Positions 49,639 to 58,355 of a DNA stretch of 64,000 nt are shown piece by piece. Numbering within the stretch: the first letter of the stretch is position 1; each line of letters starts with the position of its first letter. Location: NCBI RefSeq assembly GCF_017744675.1, contig NZ_JAGIAV010000005.1, positions 301,992-365,991 of the forward strand, read 5' to 3'. The stretch is from Flavobacterium sp. GTDB lineage: Bacteria; Bacteroidota; Bacteroidia; Flavobacteriales; Flavobacteriaceae. Both the position numbers and the translations under genes were made by a program. The notes under the pieces are model-generated. The model had not been told where the DNA came from. It did not search any database and saw only the letters and a list, made by a program, of their open reading frames with translations.

Positions 49639-51468
49639 TTAGGATTCGAAAGACTGCATGGTTACCAATTTATTGTAAGTTCCGTTTTTTGCAATTAATT
49701 CATCATGCGTTCCTTGCTCCACAATTTTTCCTTTTTGCATAACTACAATCACATCTGCTTTTTGAATTGTTGAAAGACGGTGTGCAATTACAATTGAAGT
49801 TCGGTTTTGCATCATGTTTTCAAGCGCTACCTGAACAAATTTTTCGCTTTCAGTATCCAATGCCGATGTTGCTTCGTCTAAAATCATAATCGGCGGGTTT
49901 TTCAATACCGCACGAGCAATAGATAAACGTTGTTTCTGTCCGCCAGAAAGCTTGTTTCCGCTATCTCCGATATTAGTATAAATGCCTTTTGGAAGGTCTT
50001 TTACAAATTCGTAAGCATTGGCGATTTTTAAAGCTTCGATAATTTCATCATCTGTCGCGTCAAATTTGCCTAATGCAATATTCGCTTTAATAGTGTCGTT
50101 AAACAAAATGCTGTCTTGTGTTACCAATCCCATTAAACTGCGAAGTGACTGAAGATTCATGTCTTTAATATTAACTCCGTCAATAGAAATAGAACCATCA
50201 TTGACATCGTAAAAACGAGTTAGTAAATTCGCAATGGTACTTTTTCCGCTTCCAGACTGTCCTACCAAAGCAACAGTTTGTCCTTTTTTAATTTCTAGAG
50301 AAAAGTCTTTTAAGACTGTTTCTTCTTCATATTTAAAGTTTATGTTTTGAACGCTAATAGCGTCATCAAAAGTTGTTTTTTCGACAGCATCGACCTTACT
50401 TGTAATCGGATTTTCTTGATCTAAAATTTCAAGAACACGTTCAGCGGCTGCATTTCCTCTTTTTACTCCGTATGAAGCTTTAGAAATTGCTTTTGCAGGA
50501 GTCAGGATATTATAAGCCAATCCCATATAAGCAATAAATGAAGCGCCTTCTAAAGTTTTGTCAATTAAAACCATTTGTCCACCGTACCAAAGCAAAACTG
50601 CAATTACAGTAATTCCCATAAATTCGCTGGCAGGAGAAGCTAAGTTCTGACGGTTGCCTATCGTGTTCGATAAACCAAAGAAACGATCTGTAGAATTTTG
50701 GAAAAGTTTATTAAAGTAATTTTCAGCATTATATCCTTTTACGACTTTCAATCCTCCAATTGTTTCTTCAATAGTAGATAGAAAAGTACCTTGCTCTTCC
50801 TGTGCTTTGCTTGATTGTTTTTTTAGTTGTTTTCCAATTAGTGAAATGATGTATCCTGAAATAGGAATGAAAATAAATACAAATAAAGTCAGTTTAGCGC
50901 TGATTACCAGCATAGCAATTATGGTGAAAAGAATGGTTAAAGGTTCTTTTACAATAAGCTCTAAAATTGCTAAAAAAGAAGTTTGCACCTCATTAACGTC
51001 GGCTGAAATTCTCGAAATTACATCTCCTTTTCTTTTTTCAGAATAAAATGCTAAAGGCAGTTCTAGTGTTTTTTTATACATTGCATTTCGCATGTCTCTT
51101 AAAACGCCATTTCGTAAAAAAGTGATAAAAAACATTGCCAAATAATCGGCTAAGTTTTTTAATAAAAAGATCGAAATAATGATTGCAACCATTATAGAAA
51201 GCACATAACCTGGATTATGGCTATCGGTATTTGTGGTTATATAATAGCTTAGATAGTTTTCTAAGTATTCTTTTATATGGCCAATTCCTTCGTAAGTAGG
51301 TTCAATGTTATTTTTTTTCGTCTTGTCAAAAAGAACCTGAATCATAGGGATTAATGCCATGAACGAAAGTGTGCTGAAAAGAGCATACAAAATATTGAAA
51401 AAGATATTTAAGAATGCGTATTTTTTATACGGGTATATAAAAGGAACTATTTTTTTAAAATTACTCAT
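49639..51468 (-). CDS. ABC exporter, MsbA-like (membrane and ATPase fused)
   Basis: The 609-aa half-transporter has six helices in residues about 20-330 and an ATPase domain at about 360-600 with Walker A GQSGSGKST, Q loop, signature LSGGQ, and Walker B IMILDEATSALD followed by the switch His in IAHRLST. The layout and length match MsbA-type lipid A/phospholipid flippases and multidrug exporters. It has no partner gene. Substrate not fixed; lipid A flipping is a plausible housekeeping role. Confidence 0.92.
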   Translation of the reverse strand: MSNFKKIVPFIYPYKKYAFLNIFFNILYALFSTLSFMALIPMIQVLFDKTKKNNIEPTYEGIGHIKEYLENYLSYYITTNTDSHNPGYVLSIMVAIIISIFLLKNLADYLAMFFITFLRNGVLRDMRNAMYKKTLELPLAFYSEKRKGDVISRISADVNEVQTSFLAILELIVKEPLTILFTIIAMLVISAKLTLFVFIFIPISGYIISLIGKQLKKQSSKAQEEQGTFLSTIEETIGGLKVVKGYNAENYFNKLFQNSTDRFFGLSNTIGNRQNLASPASEFMGITVIAVLLWYGGQMVLIDKTLEGASFIAYMGLAYNILTPAKAISKASYGVKRGNAAAERVLEILDQENPITSKVDAVEKTTFDDAISVQNINFKYEEETVLKDFSLEIKKGQTVALVGQSGSGKSTIANLLTRFYDVNDGSISIDGVNIKDMNLQSLRSLMGLVTQDSILFNDTIKANIALGKFDATDDEIIEALKIANAYEFVKDLPKGIYTNIGDSGNKLSGGQKQRLSIARAVLKNPPIMILDEATSALDTESEKFVQVALENMMQNRTSIVIAHRLSTIQKADVIVVMQKGKIVEQGTHDELIAKNGTYNKLVTMQSFES

Positions 51469-51757
51469 TTATTTGTTTTGATATTGTTTTCTTTTAGTGT
51501 GATAGCTCTTTTTGGGAATTCTTGAGCATAATTTTACTGCACAAAATTAATCCAATTGGGGTGTTTTCAATTTCTTTTTGCTTTTTTTTATAAAAAAAGT
51601 TTTCTTTAAAAAGTAAAAATAAGAAAAAGACATTATTAAGCTAATATTAGCTTTGTAAACAGGCTTAAAGATCAGGCAACATTTTGAAACAAAAAAAATC
51701 GGATAACTTTCGTATATCCGATTTTTGAAATTATTGTTTTATGGAAAAATTGAAGTT
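51469..51757. other. Intergenic region between the ABC exporter and the nitroreductase
   Basis: It contains the nitroreductase terminator and the upstream region of the exporter gene. A plus-strand TAGCTTTG at 51648-51655 followed by the terminator at 51694-51726 could mark a short RNA, but no -33 is visible. Confidence 0.4.
51694..51726. terminator. Terminator after the nitroreductase gene
   Basis: AAAAATCGGATA / TATCCGATTTTT, a 12-bp perfect stem. Confidence 0.8.
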
Positions 51758-52363
51758 TTAAATAGATTCTACAACTTCTTTCAATTCAAATCTAGATTTT
51801 GGTAAAATCGTAGGATGTGCCCAATCATTTGCAACATCGGCATAACCCACTGTTACAGCAAATAAAGGCGAATATCCGTCTTGGTTCAAAATTTGTTTAT
51901 AAGCCAAGCGTTCGATTCCTTCCATTGGTGTAGCGTCTAATCCCATATTCATACAAGCGCTTAAAAAGAAACCCAGCGAAAGATAAACCTGATTTTCTAA
52001 CCATGATTTTACGGCTTCATTTCCGTTCGATTTTATTAATGGTTCGTAAAAACCTTTTACCCACGCTTCTGGAAGCACAGGAAGATTTCGATTTTCAAAA
52101 TGTTCTATATTATCCATTACACTAAATACAACTAAAAGCTTGACATCATTAATTGATTGTTCGTTTACATAAGATTTTGAAGCTAATTCTTTTTTTAAAG
52201 TCTGATCTGTAATAAATGTAAATTTCCACGGCTGGCTGTTAATAGAAGATGGACTTAAACGAAGAATTTCTTTTAATTCTTGAATTTGTTCATTTGAAAC
52301 TTGTTTAGTATTGTCGTACTTTTTTGTTGAATATCTAACTTTTGCAAGATCTAAAAAACTCAT
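51758..52363 (-). CDS. Nitroreductase family NAD(P)H oxidoreductase (NfsB-like)
   Basis: The 201-aa flavin (FMN) enzyme begins FLDLAKVRYSTKKYDNTKQV with the R-x-S-x-K-x-Y phosphate-binding start, then 'LKEILRLSPSSINSQPWKFT' (FMN contacts), EAWVKGFYEPLI and LSLGFFLSACMNMGLDATPMEGI. It would reduce nitro compounds or quinones as a dimer. It is divergent from an HxlR regulator that shares an interlocked control region, the standard layout of a quinone- or electrophile-inducible nitroreductase. Confidence 0.93.
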   Translation of the reverse strand: MSFLDLAKVRYSTKKYDNTKQVSNEQIQELKEILRLSPSSINSQPWKFTFITDQTLKKELASKSYVNEQSINDVKLLVVFSVMDNIEHFENRNLPVLPEAWVKGFYEPLIKSNGNEAVKSWLENQVYLSLGFFLSACMNMGLDATPMEGIERLAYKQILNQDGYSPLFAVTVGYADVANDWAHPTILPKSRFELKEVVESI

Positions 52364-52382
52364 ATTTATAAATTTAAATTAA

Positions 52383-52432
52383 ACTATACTTTTTATTGTT
52401 GCAAAACTAAGTATAGTGAATTACCTTTGCAA
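52383..52432. promoter_or_regulatory. Interlocked divergent promoters with an inverted-repeat operator candidate
   Basis: Plus strand: TTG 52399-52401, TACCTTTG 52422-52429 (spacer 20) for the HxlR gene. Minus strand: TTG 52430-52432, TAGTTTTG 52402-52409 (spacer 20) for the nitroreductase. The two promoters overlap nearly completely. A perfect 9-bp inverted repeat, ACTATACTT (52383-52391) and AAGTATAGT (52409-52417), places one half-site in both spacers and the other near the minus-strand start site. A bound HxlR dimer would block both. Confidence 0.7.
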
Positions 52433-52457
52433 TAACGGTTAAAAATGATAGTAACAG

Positions 52458-52805
52458 ATGTATAGTATAGACGATAAAGAATATCCTTGCAGTACCAGCC
52501 TGACTATGAAATATATTGGCGGAAAATGGAAGGCAGTTATTTTAATTCATTTAATTGAAAAAAAGCGATATAGCGAATTAAGAAAAGAATGCAAGGTTAT
52601 TACAGAGCGCACATTGAGCCTGCAATTGAAGGAAATGGAAGAAGATGGTTTGGTTACTCGAACAGTTTATACCAGCAAACCACCATTAAGAGTGGAATAT
52701 GAATTAACGGAATTTGGTAAAACGCTTATACCTTTACTGAAATCTATTGCTGAATGGGGAATGGAAACGGCAAAAAATAATAAACGAATACAAGTTGTTG
52801 AATAA
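52458..52805 (+). CDS. HxlR family regulator, divergent from the nitroreductase
   Basis: The 115-aa protein is a complete HxlR winged helix: CSTSLTMKYIGGKWKAVILIHLIEKKRYSELR, then 'VITERTLSLQLKEMEEDGLV' as recognition helix, and 'SKPPLRVEYELTEFGKTLIP' as wing. The Cys just before the domain (EYPCSTSL) matches the redox-sensing Cys of proteins such as HypR and YodB, which control nitroreductases or quinone reductases. It probably represses the nitroreductase and itself. Confidence 0.93.
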   Translation: MYSIDDKEYPCSTSLTMKYIGGKWKAVILIHLIEKKRYSELRKECKVITERTLSLQLKEMEEDGLVTRTVYTSKPPLRVEYELTEFGKTLIPLLKSIAEWGMETAKNNKRIQVVE

Positions 52806-52846
52806 TGAAAAATAGTTTTAGGCTGTTTTTAGAATTTTTTCCAATT

Positions 52847-52888
52847 AAAAAACCGGATTTATATCTTTTATAGATTAAATCCGGTTTT
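52847..52888. terminator. Bidirectional terminator, HxlR / phosphohexomutase
   Basis: AAAAACCGGATTTA / TAAATCCGGTTTTT, a 14-bp stem between convergent genes. Confidence 0.85.
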
Positions 52889-52928
52889 TATATTTTCAAT
52901 TGTTAAGAACAATTATGTTGAAGACAAT

Positions 52929-54656
52929 TTAGTTCAACTTCATGTCTGCAATGATATTTTTTATCTTATTGTCTAAGAATTTCTCTGCTTCATCAAAATC
53001 AGAAACCGATTCGATTTCAGCATTTACACTGATGTAGAATTTAATTTTAGGTTCGGTTCCGCTTGGTCTAGCGCAAATTTTAGATCCGTCTTCTGTGTAA
53101 TAAATCAATACATTCGATTTTGGAATATCCATTGTTGATTCTGAGCCATCAAGTAAATTTAAAGCAATAGACGATTGGTAATCCTCAACCATAATAACTC
53201 TTTGTCCGTTGATTTCTTTTAAAGGATTTTTACGTAAATCAATCATCATTTGGTTGATTTCCTGTAAGCCTTCCATTCCTTTTTTAGTTAATGAAACCAA
53301 GAATTCTTTATAAAAACCATTTTCAACATAAAGCTGTAAAAGTTCTTTGTAAACAGAGCTTCCCGCAGCTTTAGCTTGAGCGGCAACTTCGCAAATTAAT
53401 AAAGTCGCAGCAACGGCATCTTTGTCTCTCACGGCATCTCCAACCATAAAACCAAAACTTTCTTCACCACCACCGATAAATTCCAGTTCAGGAAAGTCTT
53501 TGATCATTTTGGCAATCCATTTAAAACCGGTTAATCCAACTTTACACTCAACACCATAGCTCGTAGCCAATTCCATCATCATTGGAGTAGAAACGATTGT
53601 GGAACCAACGAATTGCTTTCCGTTTAGTTTGCCTGCTTTTTTCCATTGTTTCAACAAGAAAGAAGTCATTAAAACCATCGTTTGGTTTCCGTTCAATAAA
53701 ATCATTTTGCCATCGTTGTTACGAACAGCAACTCCTAAACGGTCGCAATCAGGATCTGTACCTACTACAATGTCAGAGTTTGTTTTGTCTGCTAAAGCCA
53801 AAGCCATTGTTAATGCTTCTGGCTCTTCTGGGTTTGGAGATTTTACTGTTGGGAAATCTCCGTCTGGAATTGCTTGTTCAGGAACGATATGAACATTTTT
53901 ATATCCAGCTTGCGATAAAACGTCTGGAATAGATTTTATAGAAGTTCCGTGCAATGAAGTAAAAACAATATGAAGATTGTCTTTTGCTTCAGCTGGAGTA
54001 TTAAAACTTGCGTTTTCGATTGATGAATTTATAAAAGCTTTGTCAATTTCTGTATCAATATATTGAATTAGGCTTTCGTTAGCATTAAACTTAATTTTAT
54101 CATACGTTAAGTTTTCAATTACATTAACAATTTCCTTGTCTTGCGGAGGAACAATTTGTCCGCCATCTTGCCAGTATACTTTGTATCCGTTATATTCTGG
54201 TGGGTTGTGAGAAGCTGTTAAAACAATTCCGCATTGGCATTTCAAATATTTAAGTGCAAAAGACAATTCTGGAGTTGGTCTTAAATCAGAAAACAAATAA
54301 ACCTGAATTCCGTTTGCAGAGAAAACATCTGCTACCACTTTTGCCAATGTGTTGCTGTTATGACGGCAGTCGTAAGCAATTGCTACTTTTAAAGGTTCGT
54401 TTGGAAAAACTTGGTGCAGGTAATCAGATAATCCCTGAGTGTTTTTTCCAAGCGTATATTTGTTGATTCTGTTGTTTCCAATACCCATAACGCCACGCAT
54501 TCCTCCAGTTCCGAATTCCAAGTTTTTGTAAAAACTCTCTTCAAGCTCTTTCGGAGAAGTTGTCATTAATTCCTTAACGGCAGCTTGCGTTTCCTGATCA
54601 AATGTAGGTGTTAACCATTCGTTTACAGCGTCTAATATATTTGGTGCTATATTCAT
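52929..54656 (-). CDS. Phosphoglucomutase / phosphomannomutase family enzyme
   Basis: The 575-aa alpha-D-phosphohexomutase has the four classic loops: FGTGGMRGVMGIG near the start, TASHNPPEYNGYKVYW with the phosphoserine Ser149, the Mg loop GTDPDCDRLG, the sugar loop GGGEESFGFM and the phosphate loop ARPSGTEPKIKFYIS. The length fits the phosphoglucomutase/phosphopentomutase PgcA group of Bacteroidota and Firmicutes. It interconverts hexose 1- and 6-phosphates for glycogen and cell-wall sugars. It lies 111 bases after the GT2 gene on the same strand. Confidence 0.95.
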   Translation of the reverse strand: MNIAPNILDAVNEWLTPTFDQETQAAVKELMTTSPKELEESFYKNLEFGTGGMRGVMGIGNNRINKYTLGKNTQGLSDYLHQVFPNEPLKVAIAYDCRHNSNTLAKVVADVFSANGIQVYLFSDLRPTPELSFALKYLKCQCGIVLTASHNPPEYNGYKVYWQDGGQIVPPQDKEIVNVIENLTYDKIKFNANESLIQYIDTEIDKAFINSSIENASFNTPAEAKDNLHIVFTSLHGTSIKSIPDVLSQAGYKNVHIVPEQAIPDGDFPTVKSPNPEEPEALTMALALADKTNSDIVVGTDPDCDRLGVAVRNNDGKMILLNGNQTMVLMTSFLLKQWKKAGKLNGKQFVGSTIVSTPMMMELATSYGVECKVGLTGFKWIAKMIKDFPELEFIGGGEESFGFMVGDAVRDKDAVAATLLICEVAAQAKAAGSSVYKELLQLYVENGFYKEFLVSLTKKGMEGLQEINQMMIDLRKNPLKEINGQRVIMVEDYQSSIALNLLDGSESTMDIPKSNVLIYYTEDGSKICARPSGTEPKIKFYISVNAEIESVSDFDEAEKFLDNKIKNIIADMKLN

Positions 54657-54767
54657 TAGATTTTATTTTATGTTTGTTTAAAAATAGTTTTTTATCAAGG
54701 GCTAAAGGTGCTGTATGCAATAATTTTGTGCCTTAATTAAAAAGATTTTAAAGACGATTAATGTGTT

Positions 54768-55724
54768 TTAGAAATTAACCTCGCGCGCTACTTTGTAACG
54801 TGCTTCATTGTTTTTGGTTCTTAGAATAATTTCGCCTAAGAAACCTGCTAAAAATAATTGAGTGCCTAGGATCATAGTCGTCAAAGCAATGTAAAACCAC
54901 GGATTGTTGGTAACCAGACTGTATTTCATTCCAGTATACATATGGTATAGTTTAGAAACTCCAATATATCCTGCAGATAAAAATCCGATGATAAACATTA
55001 AAGAACCCATAGCGCCAAATAGGTGCATCGGTCTTTTTCCGAATCTTGATAAGAACCAAATCGTAATTAAATCCAGAAAACCATTTATAAAACGTTCCAT
55101 TCCGAATTTAGTCTCGCCATATTTTCTAGCTTGGTGAATTACCACTTTTTCGCCAATTTTTCCGAATCCAGCATTTTTAGCCAAAACTGGAATGTAGCGG
55201 TGCATTTCGCCAGAAACTTCGATGTTTTTTACCACAACATTTTTATAAGCTTTCAGTCCGCAGTTAAAATCGTTTAACTCAACGCCAGAAGTTTTTCTAG
55301 CCGCCCAGTTAAATAATTTTGAAGGAAGATTTTTTGCCACAACAGAGTCGTAACGTTTCTTTTTCCATCCAGAAACCAAATCGTATTTCTGAGCTGTAAT
55401 CATTTCGTACAATTCAGGAATTTCGTCTGGACTATCTTGCAAATCGGCATCCATAGTAATGATGACATCACCTTTTGCTTTTACAAAACCAGCATGTAAA
55501 GCTTGAGATTTTCCGAAGTTTTTCATGAAACGAATCCCTTTTACATTTGGGTTTTCGTTCGAAAAGCCTTCAATAATCTGCCAAGAATTATCTGTACTAC
55601 CATCATCTACAAAAATGATTTCATAAGAGTAATTGTTAGACTGCATCACTTTAATGATCCATGTGTAGAGTTCTTGAAGTGATTCCTCCTCGTTTAGAAG
55701 CGGTATAAGTATAGATAAATTCAT
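54768..55724 (-). CDS. GT2 glycosyltransferase, DPM1/GtrB-like polyprenyl-phosphate sugar transferase
   Basis: The 318-aa protein has a GT-A domain (about 1-225) with LIPLLNEEESL, the nucleotide-binding DDGSTD, the metal site DADLQD, and EMHRYIPVLA plus QARKYGETKFG of the GtrB/ArnC type, and two C-terminal membrane helices (about 235-258 and 270-298). It would load a sugar from UDP or GDP donor onto undecaprenyl phosphate. It follows DUF4199 by eight bases and may be in one transcript with it. Confidence 0.92.
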   Translation of the reverse strand: MNLSILIPLLNEEESLQELYTWIIKVMQSNNYSYEIIFVDDGSTDNSWQIIEGFSNENPNVKGIRFMKNFGKSQALHAGFVKAKGDVIITMDADLQDSPDEIPELYEMITAQKYDLVSGWKKKRYDSVVAKNLPSKLFNWAARKTSGVELNDFNCGLKAYKNVVVKNIEVSGEMHRYIPVLAKNAGFGKIGEKVVIHQARKYGETKFGMERFINGFLDLITIWFLSRFGKRPMHLFGAMGSLMFIIGFLSAGYIGVSKLYHMYTGMKYSLVTNNPWFYIALTTMILGTQLFLAGFLGEIILRTKNNEARYKVAREVNF

Positions 55725-55732
55725 TTATATTT

Positions 55733-56263
55733 TTATTCTTGTGTAGATTTGCTTTTAAAAAATGCTGCGAAAATTAATCCAAAAATTGCGCTGATCACCA
55801 TAGCAAAAATCGATCCTTTTAATAATTCGAAAGTCGAATAAGGATTGTTTTCTTTCATTTTTGCAACAGCTTCATTAATTGCCGATGCTGGTGTGCCAAA
55901 TTTCTGCATCATGCCAACAGTGTATTTAATCATAATTTCGCTCAAAGTGTCTTTCGCTCCTGGATCAACTACATTAAACAATACAATGTTGAAAGTTGTA
56001 GATATTAAAATACCAATTACTGCAGCTATAAAATAAGTAGTAAAAGCATCCTTGAAAGAAAAAATGCCGTTTAACTCTTTCTTGGTTTTAGAAAGTAAAA
56101 TAATACTGATGGTAAGGCTAATCACGATTCCTAGTATTCCCATCCACCAAGCTGTAAATAGGTTTAAATCAATAGCATAGATTGTTGCGGTAACCAAAGC
56201 TGATGCAACTCCAATCATTACACCATACGTAACACCATTCTTTTTTATAACTTCATTAATCAT
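55733..56263 (-). CDS. DUF4199 membrane protein
   Basis: The 176-aa protein has four membrane helices (about 13-30, 36-56, 75-98, 145-170) with a short Lys-rich loop KTKKELNGIFSFKDAFTTYFIAAVIG, which is the DUF4199 hallmark. The soluble part (YTVGMMQKFGTPASAINEAVAKMKENNPYS) lies between helices 3 and 4. Function unknown; in Flavobacteriia DUF4199 genes typically stand before such a GT2 gene, so a role in envelope sugar transfer is suggested. Confidence 0.88.
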   Translation of the reverse strand: MINEVIKKNGVTYGVMIGVASALVTATIYAIDLNLFTAWWMGILGIVISLTISIILLSKTKKELNGIFSFKDAFTTYFIAAVIGILISTTFNIVLFNVVDPGAKDTLSEIMIKYTVGMMQKFGTPASAINEAVAKMKENNPYSTFELLKGSIFAMVISAIFGLIFAAFFKSKSTQE

Positions 56264-56365
56264 ATTTGATATGTTTAAAAATTAATCCACAAATATAGTA
56301 ATTCCCACTATAATCGAATATAAAAAAAGCTTTTCGAAATAAACTAAAAAAAAGTAGGCTAACTG

Positions 56366-56395
56366 TTTGTTTATTAAAAAAGAATTGTAAATTTG
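56366..56395 (+). promoter_or_regulatory. Promoter of rpmE2 (TTTG-N18-TAAATTTG)
   Basis: TTTG 56366-56369 and TAAATTTG 56388-56395 are 18 bases apart. Transcription from about 56402 gives a leader of about 110 bases, long for this genome. Confidence 0.75.
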
Positions 56396-56401
56396 CACAC
56401 T

Positions 56402-56513
56402 CAAAAATAATTAAATTTTTAAACAAAAAAAAGAGTAGTGTTGTTTATACCTTTTTCTAACCATGAAAAAGCTTCAAAATGAAAATGCTCTAAAACAATA
56501 AATAAAAGAAAAG
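56402..56513 (+). promoter_or_regulatory. Long 5' leader of rpmE2 with a 12-codon upstream ORF
   Basis: The leader holds ATG AAA AAG ... TAA at 56463-56501 (MKKLQNENALKQ), in the same frame as rpmE2 and 12 bases before its start. It may be a leader peptide or part of an autoregulatory structure; both are inference. Confidence 0.35.
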
Positions 56514-56768
56514 ATGAAAAAAGGAATTCACCCAGAAAATTACAGATTAGTTGCATTTAAAGACATGTCTAATGATGACGTTTTTATCACTAAATCTACT
56601 GCAGATACAAAAGAAACAATTGAAGTTGACGGAGTTGAGTATCCAGTTGTAAAAATGGAGATTTCTAGAACATCTCACCCTTTTTATACTGGTAAATCTA
56701 AACTTATCGATACTGCAGGACGTATTGATAAATTCAAAACTAAATACGCTAAACACGCTAAAAAATAA
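56514..56768 (+). CDS. rpmE2: Type B 50S ribosomal protein L31
   Basis: The 84-aa protein begins MKKGIHPENYRLVAFKDMSNDDVFITKST and has the type B ending 'EISRTSHPFYTGKSKLIDTA' then GRIDKF. It has no Cys, so it belongs to the zinc-free form. L31 bridges the ribosomal subunits at the central protuberance. A strong terminator follows. Confidence 0.96.
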   Translation: MKKGIHPENYRLVAFKDMSNDDVFITKSTADTKETIEVDGVEYPVVKMEISRTSHPFYTGKSKLIDTAGRIDKFKTKYAKHAKK

Positions 56769-56786
56769 TAGCTGTTTTAAATTATA

Positions 56787-56820
56787 CAAAAGCCTTCCAT
56801 ATTCTGGAAGGCTTTTTTTA
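56787..56820 (+). terminator. Terminator of rpmE2
   Basis: AAAAGCCTTCCA / TGGAAGGCTTTT plus T run, 19 bases after the stop. Confidence 0.85.
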
Positions 56821-56832
56821 TGGTTTTTATTA

Positions 56833-56931
56833 GCCATAAATTCACGAATTATTCTTTTGTAAAGCTTATGTTTAAAGTATTTGTGAAATCAGCAGTCTGA
56901 TGTAATTTGTATCAATTCGTGAGTTCGTGGC
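56833..56931. repeat. Inverted repeat, CCACGAATTCACGAATT family, copy 3 (imperfect)
   Basis: Arms 56833-56850 and 56914-56931 match at 15 of 18 positions. The core is the same as at 28461 and 31112, which have perfect arms; here mutations have accumulated in one arm. Confidence 0.75.
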
Positions 56932-56973
56932 GATTTACATATAAACTTGCTTAATGTAAAACATAAATATTTG

Positions 56974-56981
56974 TAACTTTG
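56974..56981 (+). promoter_or_regulatory. -7 element (TAACTTTG) of the GlmU-like gene
   Basis: It fits TAnnTTTG and lies 44 bases before the ATG at 57026. A TTG at 56947-56949 is 24 bases away, slightly too far. Confidence 0.5.
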
Positions 56982-57025
56982 ATGCCAGGTAACCAAATCA
57001 AATTTTAACAAACACTCAATTATTT

Positions 57026-58201
57026 ATGAACTACATTCTTTTCGACGGTCCCGTTCGGAATGCTTTATTACCCTTTACTTTTACTAGACCTGTAGCTGAT
57101 ATCTTAGTCGGAATCATGACCATTCGCCAAAAATGGGAAAAATATCTTGGTTCGACTATCACTACCATTACTGAGGAATATTTATCGGAGAAATTCCCAA
57201 TGGTCGAAATGGAAGAAAACGTAATGATCAATGCAGCGTATTTGCCAAATGATACTCTTGCAGAGATGGTTTCTAATCTAACAGAAAATCAAGCAATCTT
57301 TAAAGGTGAAGATGTAATTGCATTTTTTACAAGCGAAAATCAAGAAGAAGTCGATTTTGATTCTTACGAAATTATTCAATACAACGAAGATTGTATCACT
57401 ATTGAACATACTTGGGATATTTTCTCGAAAAACGATGCGGCAATTCGTCAGGATTTTAAATTTCTTACCGAAGATCGCACATCGCAGCCAATTCCTAAAA
57501 GTGTAAATGTAATTGCTCCAGAGAATATTTTTATCGAAGAAGGAGCCAAATTAGAGTTTGTAACTCTAAATGCGTCAACAGGTCCTATATATATAGGTAA
57601 GAATACCGAAATTATGGAAGGAACTGCAATTCGCGGGCCGTTTGCTTTATGCGAAAATGCAATGGTAAAAATGTCGGCTAAAGTTTATGGCGCAACGACT
57701 GTTGGGCCTGGATCTAGAATAGGTGGAGAGGTGAAAAACTCTGTTCTTTTTGCCAATTCAAATAAAGGTCACGAAGGGTTCTTAGGAGATTCTGTTTTGG
57801 GAGAATGGTGCAATATCGGTGCAGATTCGAACAACTCAAACCTAAAAAACAATTACGAAGAAGTGAAATTATGGAGCTACGAAACAGAAGGTTTTGCTAA
57901 AACTGGACTTCAGTTTTGCGGTTTAATGATGGGGGATCACAGTAAATGCGGAATCAATACGATGTTTAACACAGGAACAGTCGTTGGTGTAAGCGCTAAT
58001 ATTTTCGGATCTGGCTTTCCTCGTAATTTTGTTCCAAGTTTTTCTTGGGGCGGCGCGGCAGGATTCACAACTTATGTAACTAAAAAGGCTTTTGAAACTG
58101 CAAAATTAGTTATGGGACGCAGAAATATCGAATTTGATGAAGTTGAAGCTTCAATCTTAGAACATATTTTTGAAGAAACTAAAAAATGGAGAAAGGATTA
58201 A
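57026..58201 (+). CDS. GlmU family sugar nucleotidyltransferase-like protein
   Basis: The 391-aa protein starts MNYILFDGPVRNALLPFTFTRPVADILVGIMTIRQKW, the opening of the alternative bacterial GlmU family common in Bacteroidota. The N-terminal half lacks the classic LAAGxGTRM loop of GlmU. The C-terminal half (about 165-370) is a left-handed parallel beta-helix with hexapeptide repeats (PIYIGKNTEIMEGTAIRG, SKVYGATTVGPGSRIGG, CNIGADSNNSN). It may make UDP-GlcNAc or another activated sugar; the family has not been clearly tested. Confidence 0.88.
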   Translation: MNYILFDGPVRNALLPFTFTRPVADILVGIMTIRQKWEKYLGSTITTITEEYLSEKFPMVEMEENVMINAAYLPNDTLAEMVSNLTENQAIFKGEDVIAFFTSENQEEVDFDSYEIIQYNEDCITIEHTWDIFSKNDAAIRQDFKFLTEDRTSQPIPKSVNVIAPENIFIEEGAKLEFVTLNASTGPIYIGKNTEIMEGTAIRGPFALCENAMVKMSAKVYGATTVGPGSRIGGEVKNSVLFANSNKGHEGFLGDSVLGEWCNIGADSNNSNLKNNYEEVKLWSYETEGFAKTGLQFCGLMMGDHSKCGINTMFNTGTVVGVSANIFGSGFPRNFVPSFSWGGAAGFTTYVTKKAFETAKLVMGRRNIEFDEVEASILEHIFEETKKWRKD

Positions 58202-58206
58202 TTTTT

Positions 58207-58340
58207 AATGAGATAATTAGAAAATTAGTCAATTAGATAATTTTTGCAAACCCGACAGGTTTTAAAAACCTGTCGGGTTTTGTTTTAAAGCTTTTGAGAA
58301 TTTTCTAATTGTCACATTTACTAATTGACTAATTATCAAA
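58207..58340. repeat. Long inverted repeat built of AATTAG/CTAATT words around a terminator
   Basis: Left arm 58207-58245 (AATTAGAAAATTAGTCAATT type) and right arm 58294-58340 (TTTCTAATTGTCAC, ACTAATTGACTAATTATC) are imperfect complements; the same words recur at 58913-58976. A perfect terminator hairpin sits in the spacer. Confidence 0.65.
58247..58284. terminator. Bidirectional terminator, GlmU-like / PepSY-like genes
   Basis: AAACCCGACAGGTTT / AAACCTGTCGGGTTT with a two- to three-base loop and T run. Confidence 0.85.
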
Positions 58341-58355
58341 TTGGCACATTTTTTT

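Noticed and set aside
51648..51726. Small RNA from a plus-strand TAGCTTTG to a terminator
   Set aside because: No -33 element and the terminator is explained by the nitroreductase gene on the other strand.
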